NCBI RefSeq assembly: GCF_902686445.1
Contig: NC_062214.1
Span: forward strand, 50,813,177 to 50,877,176
DNA length: 64,000 nt
Direction of reading: 5' to 3'
DNA from: Sciurus carolinensis
Taxonomy: Eukaryota; Chordata; Mammalia; Rodentia; Sciuridae
Positions 49,259 through 59,962 of the stretch are shown one piece after another (position 1 is the stretch's first letter; the number at the start of each line of letters is the position of its first letter). Both the position numbers and the translations under genes were made by a program. The notes below the pieces were generated by a model that saw only the letters and a program-made list of their open reading frames with translations, was not told where the DNA came from and ran no database searches.

Positions 49259-49467
49259 CCAGGTGTGGTGGCACACATTTGTGATCCCCAGCAGCTCTGG
49301 AGGCTAAGGCAGGAGGATCGTGAGTTCAAAGCCAACCTCAGCAACAGCAAGGCGCTAAGCAACTCGGTAAGACCCTGTTGCTAAATAAAATACAAAATAG
49401 GGCTGGGAATGTGGCTCAGTGGTTGAGTGCCCCTGAGTTCAATCCTCGGTACCAAAGTAAATAAATA
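49259..49467 (+). mobile_element. B1-dID SINE nested in the inverted L1
   Basis: B1 'ccaggtgtggtggcacacat' to 'ggtaagaccctgttgctaaa'. ID 'agggctgggaatgtggctca' and 'gttgagtgcccctgagttc'. (TAAA)n tail. Exact 14-bp flanks 'aataaatgggatgg' at 49245-49258 and 49468-49481 show insertion into the already present L1. Confidence 0.96.
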
Positions 49468-49633
49468 AATAAATGGGATGGATTTAACCTAAAAAGTTTC
49501 TTCTCAGCAAAGGAAATGAATGATAATGTGAAGAGAAAGCCTACAGAATGGGAGAAAATCTTTACCACATGTACAGACCCATTCTTGGAACAGAAACATT
49601 TGGGTACCATCTGAGCACATTTTTATAGATGTG

Positions 49634-49634
<1 letters not shown>

Positions 49635-49666
<32 letters not shown>

Positions 49667-49670
49667 TGTG
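49635..49670. repeat. (TG)n microsatellite
   Basis: TG run of about 16 units. Unlike the other TG tracts it has no AG partner. Confidence 0.95.
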
Positions 49671-50179
49671 TTTTCCCTCTATCCTTTGTCTTAGTCTCTT
49701 AAACAAAATCATGGTGAATTAAAAGGTAATCAATGATGCACACCATCACTTCTCTGCATTCCTGCCTTTCATTCTTCTCCTGCTCCTTGGACTCCCATTT
49801 TCCTTTAGGACTCTACTCTGGGCTTCTGTTTGCTGATCCATCAATCGACACTCATTGAGCACAAAAGGGGCTGTGGCCTGTGAGGAGGCAGACAGACAGG
49901 TAAATGATTGAGGACAAAGGGAAGCCCGGGTGTTGGTAGGACCTGGGGCAGGGAAGATGTCTCTGTAGTACTGGAGTGAGGCTAGAAAAAAGATAAGGTC
50001 AGGAAGGTAAGGATGGGAAGAGATGGATTCAGGAGAACTGTAGGTGGAGAAAGGAAAAGATGTTGAAAGGATGTGTGAGGGAGGAGGGAATGGGCAGAGC
50101 CAGGAGGGATCCTCCATTCATTTAGGCAAATGATAACACTGAGATAAAGTTATTAAATGCCAGATACAGTAGAAACATT
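49671..50179. other. Non-coding spacer
   Basis: A 123-codon minus frame at 49746-50117 is serine/proline-rich by composition and unsupported. No repeat recognised. Confidence 0.4.
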
Positions 50180-50335
50180 TGAAATGTTGTATCTTATGCA
50201 GAATTCATGATGGCCCTCTGAGGGTAGGAATAGTAGTTATCCCCATTTTGCAGGTAAAAATATTAAGGCTCGGCAATGTTAGATAACTGACCTCTCTAAG
50301 CTCATAGAGCTAGCGAGTAGAATGAATCTGACATG
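50180..50335 (-). mobile_element. MIR SINE relic
   Basis: 'gtagttatccccattttgca', 'ggtaaaaatattaaggctcg' and 'ctaagctcatagagctagcg' are antisense MIR. Confidence 0.7.
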
Positions 50336-51948
50336 TGAGTGCATTTTCTTTTTTGTCCATTTATATATTTGTTCAGCTAACATCTATCAAGCACCTAATA
50401 TGAAACTTGCACTGTTTAGATGCTTTTAATTTAGCAGTCAAGAATATCTGCCCTGATGTGGTTCCTCCTCCACTCTAAATATGACCTCTGCTTAGAGACA
50501 GCTGAGAATATGGGATAAGAGTTCTGGCTGGAGGTGGTGGTGGGTGGCTGCCAGAACAGAGGTGTCAGTGAAAACACGGAGGGGCTCTTCCCTTAGATGC
50601 CCTCCCCACAACTCCCAGCAGCCTAGCCTGGGGTCAAGAGAGTGGCCTGCCCCTCATTTGGGAGAAAAGTGGGGAGTTACTGATTTGGAGGTCATTCTAA
50701 CATTCTTACATGGTGGCCTGGTACCTGGGAAAGTATGAGTCTTCTCCTTTTAAAAATGGGGAAACTGAGATGGGGGGAATCAGACGTTGCCAAGACCTCC
50801 CAGTGAATTTGTAACAGAGCCAGACCAGAATGCAACCCATTGGGAAACCAGCCTGACATACTTCCACAGAAGATGTGGCACTGGGGCTTCTGCCCAGCAA
50901 GCACTCAGGCGGGTCTGCAGGGCTGGAGCCAGCCTCCTGGCACCCACACCCAGCCTCAGGAGCAGCTGTCAGTGGGTGTCAACTTCCTGCTCCTTTGACC
51001 CTCACCCTGTCCCACCCTCCCCCTTCCTGGGATGAGCTGCAGCTGCCTCCCGGACTCTGGCCTCAGCCCCCCAGGCAGCCTATGCCCTGCGTTAATGTAT
51101 CTGGGGGGAAATAGCTGGCAAAGCTCAAGCCAGAGGCCATTAAAATAAGCTGGATGCCAGGATAAAGGGGAAGGAGTGGGTGGAAACAGCTGCAGGCCCC
51201 TATCCCAAATTTAGGCAGGTGGCTGCTTTGCCCTCTTCCTTCCTCTCTGGGAGTTTTGGTGGCCGTTGCCTCCTGCATGGTGGCAGGAGTACAATTCTGA
51301 AAACAACCCCAGGGTGATTCATGAAGTTGTTGCAGCCCAAAGAGGAATCTCTACTCTTCTTTTAAGCTAGTTGAACCTGATCAGCTGCTCCACCAGGGGC
51401 TGGGATCTTTACTTCCTGAGTCCCCACCCCCTAGATCAAGGTCTGCTGTCTCCCGGTGATGGAACAGAATGACAAAGCCATGGGTAGGTATCAAAGATAC
51501 TCAGAGATTCTGAGGACTTCCTGAAACTGCTCTGGAAACACAGGAAGACTGGGTCAGGGAGTAGGAGCAGGGGGCCAACCTGGGGTGGGGCAAGCAGGTC
51601 ATGGCCCAGCCCAAGGGTGCCTGGAACCCGGCACACACCTTGTCCAGTTCTTGTTTATTATTTCAATGTTAGAAAGATCTTCAACCAGCTAGTCCAGAGT
51701 GTCCCTAAATATGAATGACTTATGAAATGATTTTAAACTAATGGGTAAACAAATTTTTTATGCATAACCTAGTGGTTCGACAGCGATTTGTTGAGGAATG
51801 ATACTAGAATTTGGACATGAATATGTTTAAAAAATAGATGAAGCAAATATTGTGCTCCATACAGCACAGCTGATACAGGTGGTATGTAATCAAACAACTA
51901 TCAGCGGTATCTGAGTAAATGGGGGAAATGCTGATGGTCACCTCCCTC
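50336..51948. other. Unique non-coding sequence
   Basis: 50360-50470 recalls L2/MIR-type 'tatcaagcacctaatatga' sequence. The rest is unique, GC-richer around 50880-51300, with no supported exon. Confidence 0.4.
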
Positions 51949-52038
51949 TTTTTTTTTTTTTTTTTTTTTATCTTGGTTTTCTGGTATCCTTTTTTGCTTT
52001 CCTTCCCCCTGATCTTTGTCCAGAAAAAAAAAAAAAAA
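51949..52038. repeat. Poly-T and poly-A pair in inverted arrangement
   Basis: A T-run of about 21 (51949-51969) and an A-run of about 15 (52024-52038) are separated by 54 nt. They could pair in a transcript or mark two tail remnants. No SINE body is attached to either. Confidence 0.8.
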
Positions 52039-52894
52039 GGTGTTTGAGTGTAACATTTCCTTGGTCTGATTTTGGTGTAGTGGGGTCCAGGACAGCGTGC
52101 ATTCCATGGTGACTTTGATCTGGGCCTTGGGTCAGGCAGGCAGACCATAACTGAGGTAGAAAGACCTGATGATGAGCTAGATCGAGTCACCAGGCGAGGC
52201 TGGATTTGCCCAAAGAAAATAGGAGAAGGTGGAGACCCTGGAGTTTCATGCAAAGATGAGCTTGGCAACTTGTGAAGCCACCAGATCTTCTAAGACCTGT
52301 CCCTCCTGCCTCCACCATCCAGATCTGGGTGAGTCCTCTTGACACACCCCACCCCACCCACCCCAGCTACATCTCACTCTGACCCTATCCTAGGCGGACA
52401 CACCCTCTGCTATACCCACCCCCACCCTGAAAGCTCCCCTCCAGAGGCGAAGGACAGGTGCTTCTTTTATCCACCCACATCATTTTAAATCCTCATTCAA
52501 AACCATTTTGTTTTTATCCAGATCAAGTGGCACAGGGAAGTACAGACACTTGAGAAAGACAGTAATGGAACAGCTTTGTCTAACTCTTTTATAGTATTAG
52601 TCCCAGAGAGCTTCTGGTATGGAGCTGGATGTTTCCCCCAGCCTCCACAAACTCATCCCCTACAGGTCAGTATGTGACACTTACATTCACTCAGCCAACG
52701 AGCACTCTTCTCCTCCCTTCCTCACACTCACCTTACCAGGTCTTCAAATAGCCCGAGAAGGACTTTGCATACCCACCCCTTCCCAGTAGAAATCTATTTC
52801 TATTTATACTCCCTGTTAGCATCCTATATCTATTATTAATATAACTACTTATGTAGTTTGTAATTATGCCTTGGTTTTGGTGGCAATTTGGTTA
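52039..52894. other. Unique non-coding sequence
   Basis: No repeat recognised. See the rejected 64-codon frame in 52068-52276. Confidence 0.4.
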
Positions 52895-53045
52895 ATGTCA
52901 CCCCTTCTAGTAAACTGTGAACTCTAAGAAGATGGGGAACATGCCTATTTTGTTAAATATTGATTCCACTGTGCCTGATCCAGTGCTGGCATGAAGTAGG
53001 CACACCATAAATGCTTGCTGAATGAATGAATGAATGAATGAATGG
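52895..53045 (+). mobile_element. L2 3' end with (TGAA)n
   Basis: 'gtaaactgtgaactctaaga', 'agtgctggcatgaagtaggc' and 'cataaatgcttgctgaatga' followed by a TGAA run are the typical L2 3' terminus. Confidence 0.7.
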
Positions 53046-53316
53046 TAGGGTTTGGAGTAAGAACAATCAGAATTTGAATCTTGATTCACCTATTTCCTGG
53101 GTGTGAGACCATGAGCATCTTTCTGAGTATCATGTCTTCCCCTTTGAGCAGAAGCAAAATTATTCACCAAGCTGTGCTTTGAGAGCATTATGATACTGTA
53201 CATAAATCACATAGATGGGCCTGACTTCTTACAATGATCACATGTCAATAATAATGTACATCATATACTCATAGGATATTAAGTGATATACAAGAATCCT
53301 TTTTATCTTTTCTTCG

Positions 53317-53484
53317 TGGTATTGGGGATTGAACCCAAGGAGTGCTGTATTATTGAGCTACATCTCAGTCCTTTTTATTTTTTATTTTGAGACAGAGTCT
53401 TGCTAAGTTGCCCAGGCTTAGCAATCTCCCTCCCTCGACCTCCTGAGTAGCTAGGATTACAGGCATGTACTACTGCACCTCGCA
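53317..53484 (-). mobile_element. B1-dID composite SINE
   Basis: Antisense ID ('ggtattggggattgaaccc', 'gagctacatctcagtcc') and antisense B1 ('gagacagagtcttgctaag' to 'agctaggattacaggcat'). Confidence 0.88.
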
Positions 53485-53564
53485 CACTCTTTTATTTAGT
53501 CTTTTGTGGTTTTCTCATTCCCATCTTACAGATGAGGACACTGAAAACAAGTGATAGTGATTGG

Positions 53565-54140
53565 ATATTTTTTCCTGATAACTTTCTTTATTGAAATACA
53601 ATTTGCACCATTTTTTCTTTTAAAATATAGAATTAAGTAGTTTTTATATAGAGTTTTGCAACCATCATCAACACCACTATCTATTTTTATTAGAACATTT
53701 CATTGCCCCCATTTAGCAGTCACTCTACCTGCTAGCAGTCCCTCTCCATTCTCCCCTCCCTCTCCCCCTGGCAAACACTAAGCTACCTTCTGTCTCTATG
53801 GATTTGCCCATTCTGGACATTTTATATATGGTCTTTTGTGTCTTGTTTCTTTCACTGAGCATAGTGTTTTCAGGATTCATCCACATTGTAGCATGTACCA
53901 GTACTTTATTCCTTTTTATGACTAAATAATATTGCCACATGAGTTATTGGACATTTGGATTGTTTTTAATTTTTGTCTGTTATGAATAATGCTGTTATGA
54001 ACTTTCATGTAGAAAGATTTGTGTGGACAACTATTTCTGTTTCTTTTGGAGTACACAAGAGTAGAATTACTAGGTCATATGATAATTCTATGATTAACCT
54101 GGTGAGAAACTTCCATACTGTTTCATATTCCTACCAGCAA
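53565..54140 (-). mobile_element. Old L1 (L1M-like) 3' end, antisense
   Basis: Phrases in order: 'ttgcaaccatcatcaacacc', 'gtctctatggatttgcccat', 'catccacattgtagcatgta', 'cctttttatgactaaataat', 'gaattactaggtcatatgat'. This is the antisense 3' UTR and ORF2 end of an L1 of L1MA-L1MB age. No frame survives. Confidence 0.82.
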
Positions 54141-54399
54141 TGACTGGAAGAACACTAAAATTTAAACATAGCCTGCACTTTAATTGCATGGTGGATTGCT
54201 TCTGAGTTGTGCCTTCTACACTAACCTTGGTTGCAGGTGAGGTCTCTGAACCAGCTTCTCATGTACATGGGTGACTGGGTCAATGGAACTGATGCTCAAA
54301 TGTAATATGTCTTCTAAGTTCATCTTCTTTAGGGGTTGGTGGTGTTAATGGGTTCTGGGACCAAAAACTTTGGTTTATACTATCATAGCAACAACCAAT
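54141..54399. other. Unique non-coding sequence
   Basis: No gene or repeat recognised. Confidence 0.4.
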
Positions 54400-54600
54400 G
54401 TGTTAATGTTTGTATTGGGCACCAGACAATGAGCTCAGTGCTACAAATGTACCATTTTATTTAATCTTCATGACCACTGTGGGGCAGGCATTATTACTGT
54501 TTGGAATTTCCAAAGGAGGAAACAGTTTCTGAGAGTCCAAGTGACTTGCTGGAGCAATGATTGGCAGAGTCTGAGGCCAGAGCAGGGCAGGGAAGCAAAC
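54400..54600 (-). mobile_element. MIR SINE relic
   Basis: 'ttatttaatcttcatgacca', 'ggaggaaacagtttctgaga' and 'ccaagtgacttgctggagca' are antisense MIR. Confidence 0.72.
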
Positions 54601-54954
54601 TCCAGAGTGACCAATCTTACCCACTGCCATCTCCTTCATGACTCTGCCCAGGCTAGGCTTCAGCAGGCCTTGGGAAAAGTCACTGCGTGGTGACTAGTAG
54701 CAGTTTAGAGGCTAGCTTGTTTCTTTTCTTGCTTGAATGGAAATGAGGATGAACTGCCTGTCCAGGTTTCTGGTACCACTGGCTGGCAAAGGATTCAGAT
54801 AACAAGCTCAAGATTGGAAAGACCTTAGGAAACTGAAATGAGCAGAAAGTTACCTAAGAATAAGTGTGAAGATCTGTTTGTTAGCTGCAACATTAAAACC
54901 TGGTGATCATTCTCATTCTGGTGCAACATCTTGAGGGCTATGGTCAGTGGTTTC

Positions 54955-55110
54955 CCTTAACTGACCATGCATCAGAACCTTGAAGTCCCTTGAAAATGGT
55001 CAAGTCCTGGGTCCCATTCCAGAACATACAGAATCAAGATCTCCAGTAAAGGGCTCATGAATCTGTGTATTTTGGAAGTGTGCTAGGTACTGATGTAGCT
55101 TGGGGATTGA
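54955..55110. mobile_element. MER20/MER5-like hAT fragment
   Basis: 'ccatgcatcagaaccttgaa', 'gtcctgggtcccattccaga' and 'ctcatgaatctgtgtatttt' follow the body of small hAT-Charlie elements. The ends are diverged and orientation is unclear. Confidence 0.4.
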
Positions 55111-55720
55111 GTGACAAGGGAACATCAGGCCCCATGGGAGTAAGAATACCATGGACCAAGCTGTGAGCCAACAGAGACTTCCAGGAACACTGACGCCTGG
55201 ACTTTGGCAGCAGCTCTGTGAAGAGAAGGAAAACTTAGAACTGCTGAGTAGTGGGCCAAAAGTGGTGATCAGCACTGTGTGATGTGCGATTGAGACCCTC
55301 AAGATTAGATATTTCAAGTATTTTCCAGTCTAGTAAGATGCCTTTGAGGGTCACTTGCAGTTTGTGCTGTGCAATGATTGTGGTCACCAATAGCCATGGC
55401 CAGCAAGGCTACTCAGAGGATAGGTCCTCCCTTCGTGGGCTCAGAAGACTACAGTGAGGCTGTCATCTCTTCATGTGGCAAAACCACATGAAGATGTTTA
55501 GAATGATCAAGAGCAACTGAGAGCTGCAGGGTGGGAGATGATCACCAGCCAGGTAGCAGATGTAAACCAATCCATCTGTTCAGCCAGAAGGTCCCGAGCA
55601 GCAGGTGTGGAGCAGCAAGATGTGGAGATGAGTAGCTCTACCTGTCACTCCTTCCATGATCTTCAAGGAGATAGTGCACAGCTCTCCAGTATCTGCTATT
55701 TTTTCTTATTTCCTTTTTGG
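55111..55720. other. Unique non-coding sequence
   Basis: No gene or repeat recognised. Confidence 0.4.
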
Positions 55721-55880
55721 CAGTACTGGGGATAGAAACCATGGGTGCTGGTGGAGCTATATCCCCAGCCCTTTTTATGCTCTTATTTTCAGACAGGTTC
55801 TCACTAAGTTGCTGAGGCTGGCCTTGAACTTGGAATTCTCCCAAATGGTCAGGATTACAGGTTGCATCACCATGCCCACC
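55721..55880 (-). mobile_element. B1-dID composite SINE
   Basis: Antisense ID ('cagtactggggatagaaacc', 'gctatatccccagccc') and antisense B1 ('ggttctcactaagttgctg'). Confidence 0.87.
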
Positions 55881-58834
55881 TGTGCATCTATTTGAAATAC
55901 TTCCTGCAGAGACAACATACTTTAGCCCTGAGAGTGGGCCACAGGGCTTTGCACCCTGTCTGAAGGGGAATGATCTTCCTTTGAGAAACAGATGACCCCG
56001 ACAGAGAAGAAAATGGAGAATTTACCAGAAAGCCTGGGGAAACTGAGAAGAAACCTACATGTTCTGCAAGGTCTGAGAAGGCTGAGGTAGAGTCTTTCCA
56101 TTTTGGCCTCTTCAAGTCATGTGGATTTCTCCTACTCTGGCCTCATCACCTGGCTGCTACAACCTTTTTCCTGTAGAGAAATCACTCATGCTCCATGGTT
56201 ATAGGAAAGGGACCTATGAGAGATTTGGTTCCTGAACAGCTGTCCCTCAGCTGCCCCTGTCTGGTGCTCTGACACCTTGGGTTGGCCTCAAACAACCTGC
56301 TCAACACCTTGTAATGTGCTTACAGGTCTGTTGACTTGGCTTAGGAACAGCTGGTGAGGATGGGAAGAGCCTCCACATGCCAAGACCTAAGCCCTGGGGC
56401 CTTTCCCCCTAGCCTGAACTCAGGCAGTGACTGGCATTTCTGGGGAGACAGATAAAGTTCAGTTCACATCACCCTATTTATAGAGAATTCTCTTGGAGAC
56501 ATTCTTCTAATGGGTATCAATAAGAAAGGAAGGGAAGTTACCTTTTGGCATTCCTAGGGAGCGTGAATCCTCAAACCATCTGGGCAACTTGGAGCTTGTG
56601 GGAGCAAAGGCCATGCTGGCAGCTGCCAGTGGCAAGGAAAGGTGGGCCCTTCACAGAGCAGGTGGCAGGCCTAGCTGATGGCCAGGTGCTAGCACCTGGA
56701 GTGCTTGCCCCACATGTACCAGGTAGGGACTTCAAATGCTGTGACAGCTCTGCTGGCCCAAAGGGTACAGCCTGCCCACAAATGGGAAGGGTCTTCCAGG
56801 GAGAAGGAAAGGGTACAGGCCTGCATTGGAAAGGGTGCAGGGTCTGCATTGTGGGGAGCAGCTCCCTGAGAGGGTCCCAGGCTAGATCTTTTGTGTGCTC
56901 TCAGAGCTCAGACTCAAAGTTCATGTGTCCCACCCATGACTTCAAGAACCTCCCTCCTGATCCTGGGACCCACCTATTCCACTTCATAGCTATAGATACA
57001 CAGCTACATTTGGTCACTCAACAGCTTTTCAAGTTTAGGAGGGACTTCCAGCCAGCTGGGAACTCTGCTCACCATTTTCTTGGCAAGGAGCCCTCCCTCC
57101 ACCCAGCCACAAATCCCGAGTCACCCTGGTCCCCTCCCTCTTGCTCACCTCCTTCACACAACAAGACCAGTGACTTGCTCTCCTAGTGACCCAAGAGCTC
57201 TTGGGCCATTCATTCCCTCACCCTGGCTTCAGCTTCCTCATGTGCTAGATGAATGGGGTAGATGGGAGGTTTGTGAAAGACATGTTTCCCTTTATGTGAA
57301 AGTTGCCTGAGTTTCAGTGCAGGGCACCGTAGAGGGAGTGAACAAGAAAGAGCAAGAAGGGGATGAGCTGCCAATTGTAGTTATCAGGGAAATTTCATTC
57401 CGAGGCCAAATTGAAATATGCCAGAGGAAGCAAAATATCTGAATAGACGGTTGGAGGTTCCAGGGTCGGGGAGCTGAGCAAGCAAAGACAGAGAGGTGCA
57501 AAGTCAAGGATTGCTGGAGGGAGAGTTGGTGGCCCATCATATCTGACACCTGCTAAATAAAGACTGGCAAGGGGCACTCCTGCTGTCAAAAGTTTGTAGG
57601 CAATGGTGGTGGGGAGGGGCAGCACTAGAGACTTTTAAGCAAAACTGGAACATAATGAATGTGTATTTGGGGAAGATTCAGTTGGTAAGCTGGGCTGGGG
57701 AGGGTCTGTTGTGGTTGTCCTGGCAGGGAGTGGGCAGAGTGTGGACCAGACAGGTGGGTGGATAGTGGGCAGTACAGGGATATGTTTTGTGGGAACTGAC
57801 CAGGTCAGTGATTCCTCATCAGGGGTTGAGACATGTGTAGAAGAACCTGAGTAGCAGCAACTTGATTGGTGTCTTATCTTCACTCCACCTAGGAGACAGG
57901 TCCTGAAGGGTGGTGAGGAGCTTTCACATGTTAAGGAAGTTTGGTGACCACTAAAGTCGAGGGGAAGTAAGTGGAGCAGGCTTGCCACAGAAGAGCAGTC
58001 CCCAGTGGTCCAGCTGGACTTTAGAGCAATGCTTAACTATAAACCAGACCAATATTCTTCTAGATCTGTCTACTCTGGAGTTGTCAGTGACAGAAACCCA
58101 ATTCAGAGTAACTGAAGTCAAAAGGAGAAAGCGAGGGCTCAAAGAAACCTAGGAGGGATTGAAAAACCAAATAGGAAGAAGAACAGTGGGGGACAGAGGC
58201 CTCAGGAACAGGTAAAACCAGGGCTCTAATGCCCATAGGGAAGGGGGAAGCTGAGAGGGTGACTGCAGCCCCAAATTCCCTGGGAAGTGACTTGAAGATC
58301 TGGCTTGGATCAGGCATTCATTTGTGGACCTGTCAACTGGGGCCAATGCCAGGGCAGTATTGACCCCATAGGAGTCCCTACAGGGATCATATGAGAGAGG
58401 GAGAGAGAGAGTTCTATAAAGGTGGAGGTGGGTGAACAGTCTTGAGGTCCACCACCCCTCCACAGCAAGACCAGGGAAGGAACAACGAGGGAGGAGACAG
58501 AGAGATGTGCCAGTGACCCTCTCTCTTGGTGAGTCATTTGTTTATTGATCTGTCGAGCATTGATTCTGTTATTTAGCAAACATTTACCGAATTTTGATTT
58601 TGTGCCAGACCCTGGACTGGAGATATGAAGGTGAAAAGGATAAGACTCTCTGCCTTCCAGTAGTTCACATTCTAGCATGGGAGAGATGTGAATAACATTC
58701 CATTATCATAATAGTAGTAAAATGCTACTAAGAGTAGCATAATAGTAAAATGCTCAGTAGAGATGGGAAATAAGGAAGAAAGTGCTTGGTTCCTCATTTT
58801 TTAACTTATCTTTTATTGTTTATTTTTTTATACC
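55881..58834. other. Long unique non-coding stretch
   Basis: No recent repeat. 58550-58680 resembles the L2/MIR-type motif 'tagcaaacatttaccgaatt' with 'agttcacattctagcatggg'. The longest non-repeat open frame in the window lies at 56545-57186 (213 codons). It has no recognised domain and is treated as a finding, not a gene. Confidence 0.4.
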
Positions 58835-58924
58835 TTTATTTATTTTTATGTGGTGCTGAGGATCCAACCCAGGGCCTCACGTGTGCTAGGCAAGTGCTCC
58901 ACCATGAAGCTACAGCCCCAACCC
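58835..58924 (-). mobile_element. ID SINE
   Basis: AT-rich tail, then antisense ID 'gtggtgctgaggatccaacc', 'cacgtgtgctaggcaagtg' and 'gaagctacagccccaacc'. Confidence 0.9.
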
Positions 58925-59400
58925 TGGTTTCTCTTGAGACTCCACTAAAGACTCTGGAAAGTGGTGACTATATGTCCCCTTGAGGGGTGGAAGGGTTCCT
59001 TTAAGGCACAAAAAGCCATGTGAGAAAAAGCTCAGACTGTCAGTGCACAGAGGGCATTGAAAGACTGATTTACAGTGCTCTAGAATAGTCAGAAGGTTAA
59101 AATGTAGAACCTGTCTTGGAGAAAAAGTATTCTGGCAATGGTGGGGACGGAAGAGAAGCAGGAAGAGAATGGAGACTGGTGGATGGGTCAGGAGGCTACT
59201 ATGAATGTCTAGGAGATAGAAATCTTGTGCTGGGGACCAGAATTGAGAGATGAAGAGGGAGGAAGCCACAGGTAGAACTTCAAGGTGAATGGAGAATGTT
59301 TAAGAGAGGGAGGCTACGTCTGTTAGGTAGGAAGGGGCTACTAAGAGTTTGTTGCTGTACTGTAATCAACTGTCAGTTGTTTAGCAGATTGGTGGAGAAA
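58925..59400. other. Unique non-coding sequence
   Basis: No gene or repeat recognised. Confidence 0.4.
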
Positions 59401-59576
59401 ATGCAGTGTCTTCAGAGTTCAATAATGAAAATGGTAGAACAGATCTATCACTTACTGATTGTGTAAATTCAGATCAATCACTTAACGCTGGATTATAAGT
59501 GAATAGCTCAATGTCTGGCACATAGAAGATCCTTGATTCAAGTCACTTGAATTAGAATCTGAACTTTTCAGGATTT
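59401..59576 (+). mobile_element. MIR SINE relic
   Basis: 'cacttactgattgtgtaaat' and 'gctcaatgtctggcacatag' are MIR landmarks, with an internal deletion. Confidence 0.55.
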
Positions 59577-59590
59577 AGAAACTACTTTCA

Positions 59591-59692
59591 GGGGCTGGGG
59601 AGATAGCTCAGTTGGTAGAGTGTTTGCCTTGTAAGCACAAGGCCCTGAGTTCGATCCCCAGCACCCAAAAAAAAAAAAAAAAAAAAAAAGAA
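59591..59692 (+). mobile_element. ID SINE (short-tail subfamily), young-looking
   Basis: 'ggggctggggagatagctca', 'gttggtagagtgtttgcctt' and 'gagttcgatccccagcaccc' followed by a nearly pure A-run of over 20. Flanks 'agaaactactttca' (59577-59590) and 'agaaactgctttca' (59693-59706) differ at one base. Confidence 0.95.
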
Positions 59693-59796
59693 AGAAACTG
59701 CTTTCAATTTTTTTTTAATTGGAGAGATATGAATGATAGATACTGAGAGCAATAGTTAGTTTCCTGTTGAGGATGGCAACTTGATCTGCCCTTCTT

Positions 59797-59962
59797 TGGT
59801 ACCCAGGGTTGCTCTACACTGACCTACAACCCCAGTCCTTTTTATTTTTTATTTTGTGACAGGATCTCACTGATTTTCTAAGGCTGGCCTTGAATTAGCA
59901 ATCCTCCTGCCTCAGCCTCCTGAGTCACTGAGATTATAGACATGCACCACTGCACCCAGCTC
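59797..59962 (-). mobile_element. B1-dID composite SINE
   Basis: Antisense ID, internally shortened ('ggtacccagggttgctctac', 'cctacaaccccagtcc'), and antisense B1 ('gacaggatctcactgatttt' to 'cactgcacccagc'). Confidence 0.87.

Larger units (their letters stand above)
47605..49571 (-). mobile_element. 5'-inverted (twin-primed) L1 copy
   Basis: The left arm (47605-48530) is antisense L1 3' UTR and ORF2 C-terminal region: 'cctccatactgctttccaca', 'ttgcattcccaccagcaaca', 'gctaaagatgttgaacattt'. The right arm (48531-49571) is sense and comes from just upstream in ORF2: 'ctaacaaaagaggtgaaaga', 'catggtattggaaccaaacc', 'attcaataaatggtgctgga'. In L1 order the right arm ends where the left arm begins. 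The arms share a 34-nt stretch (48494-48527 inverted against 49538-49571, one difference). This is the structure left by twin priming of a minus-oriented L1. An 8-bp 'ccattctt' occurs near both ends (47597-47604, 49579-49586) as a tentative target-site duplication. ORF2 is broken by stops, and two SINEs inserted later. Confidence 0.88.

Noticed and set aside
49023..49307. 94-codon plus frame
   Set aside because: It is a remnant of L1 ORF2 that runs into the nested B1-dID; upstream in the same L1 arm the frame is stopped.
52068..52276. A plausible-looking 64-codon plus frame with mixed composition
   Set aside because: It has no ATG at its head, is preceded directly by a stop, matches no family I know, and is short enough to be chance.
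20597..59692. tRNA-like A and B boxes in several places
   Set aside because: They belong to ID SINEs, recognised by the conserved body, A-rich tails and target-site duplications; no cloverleaf or terminator of a true tRNA gene was seen.
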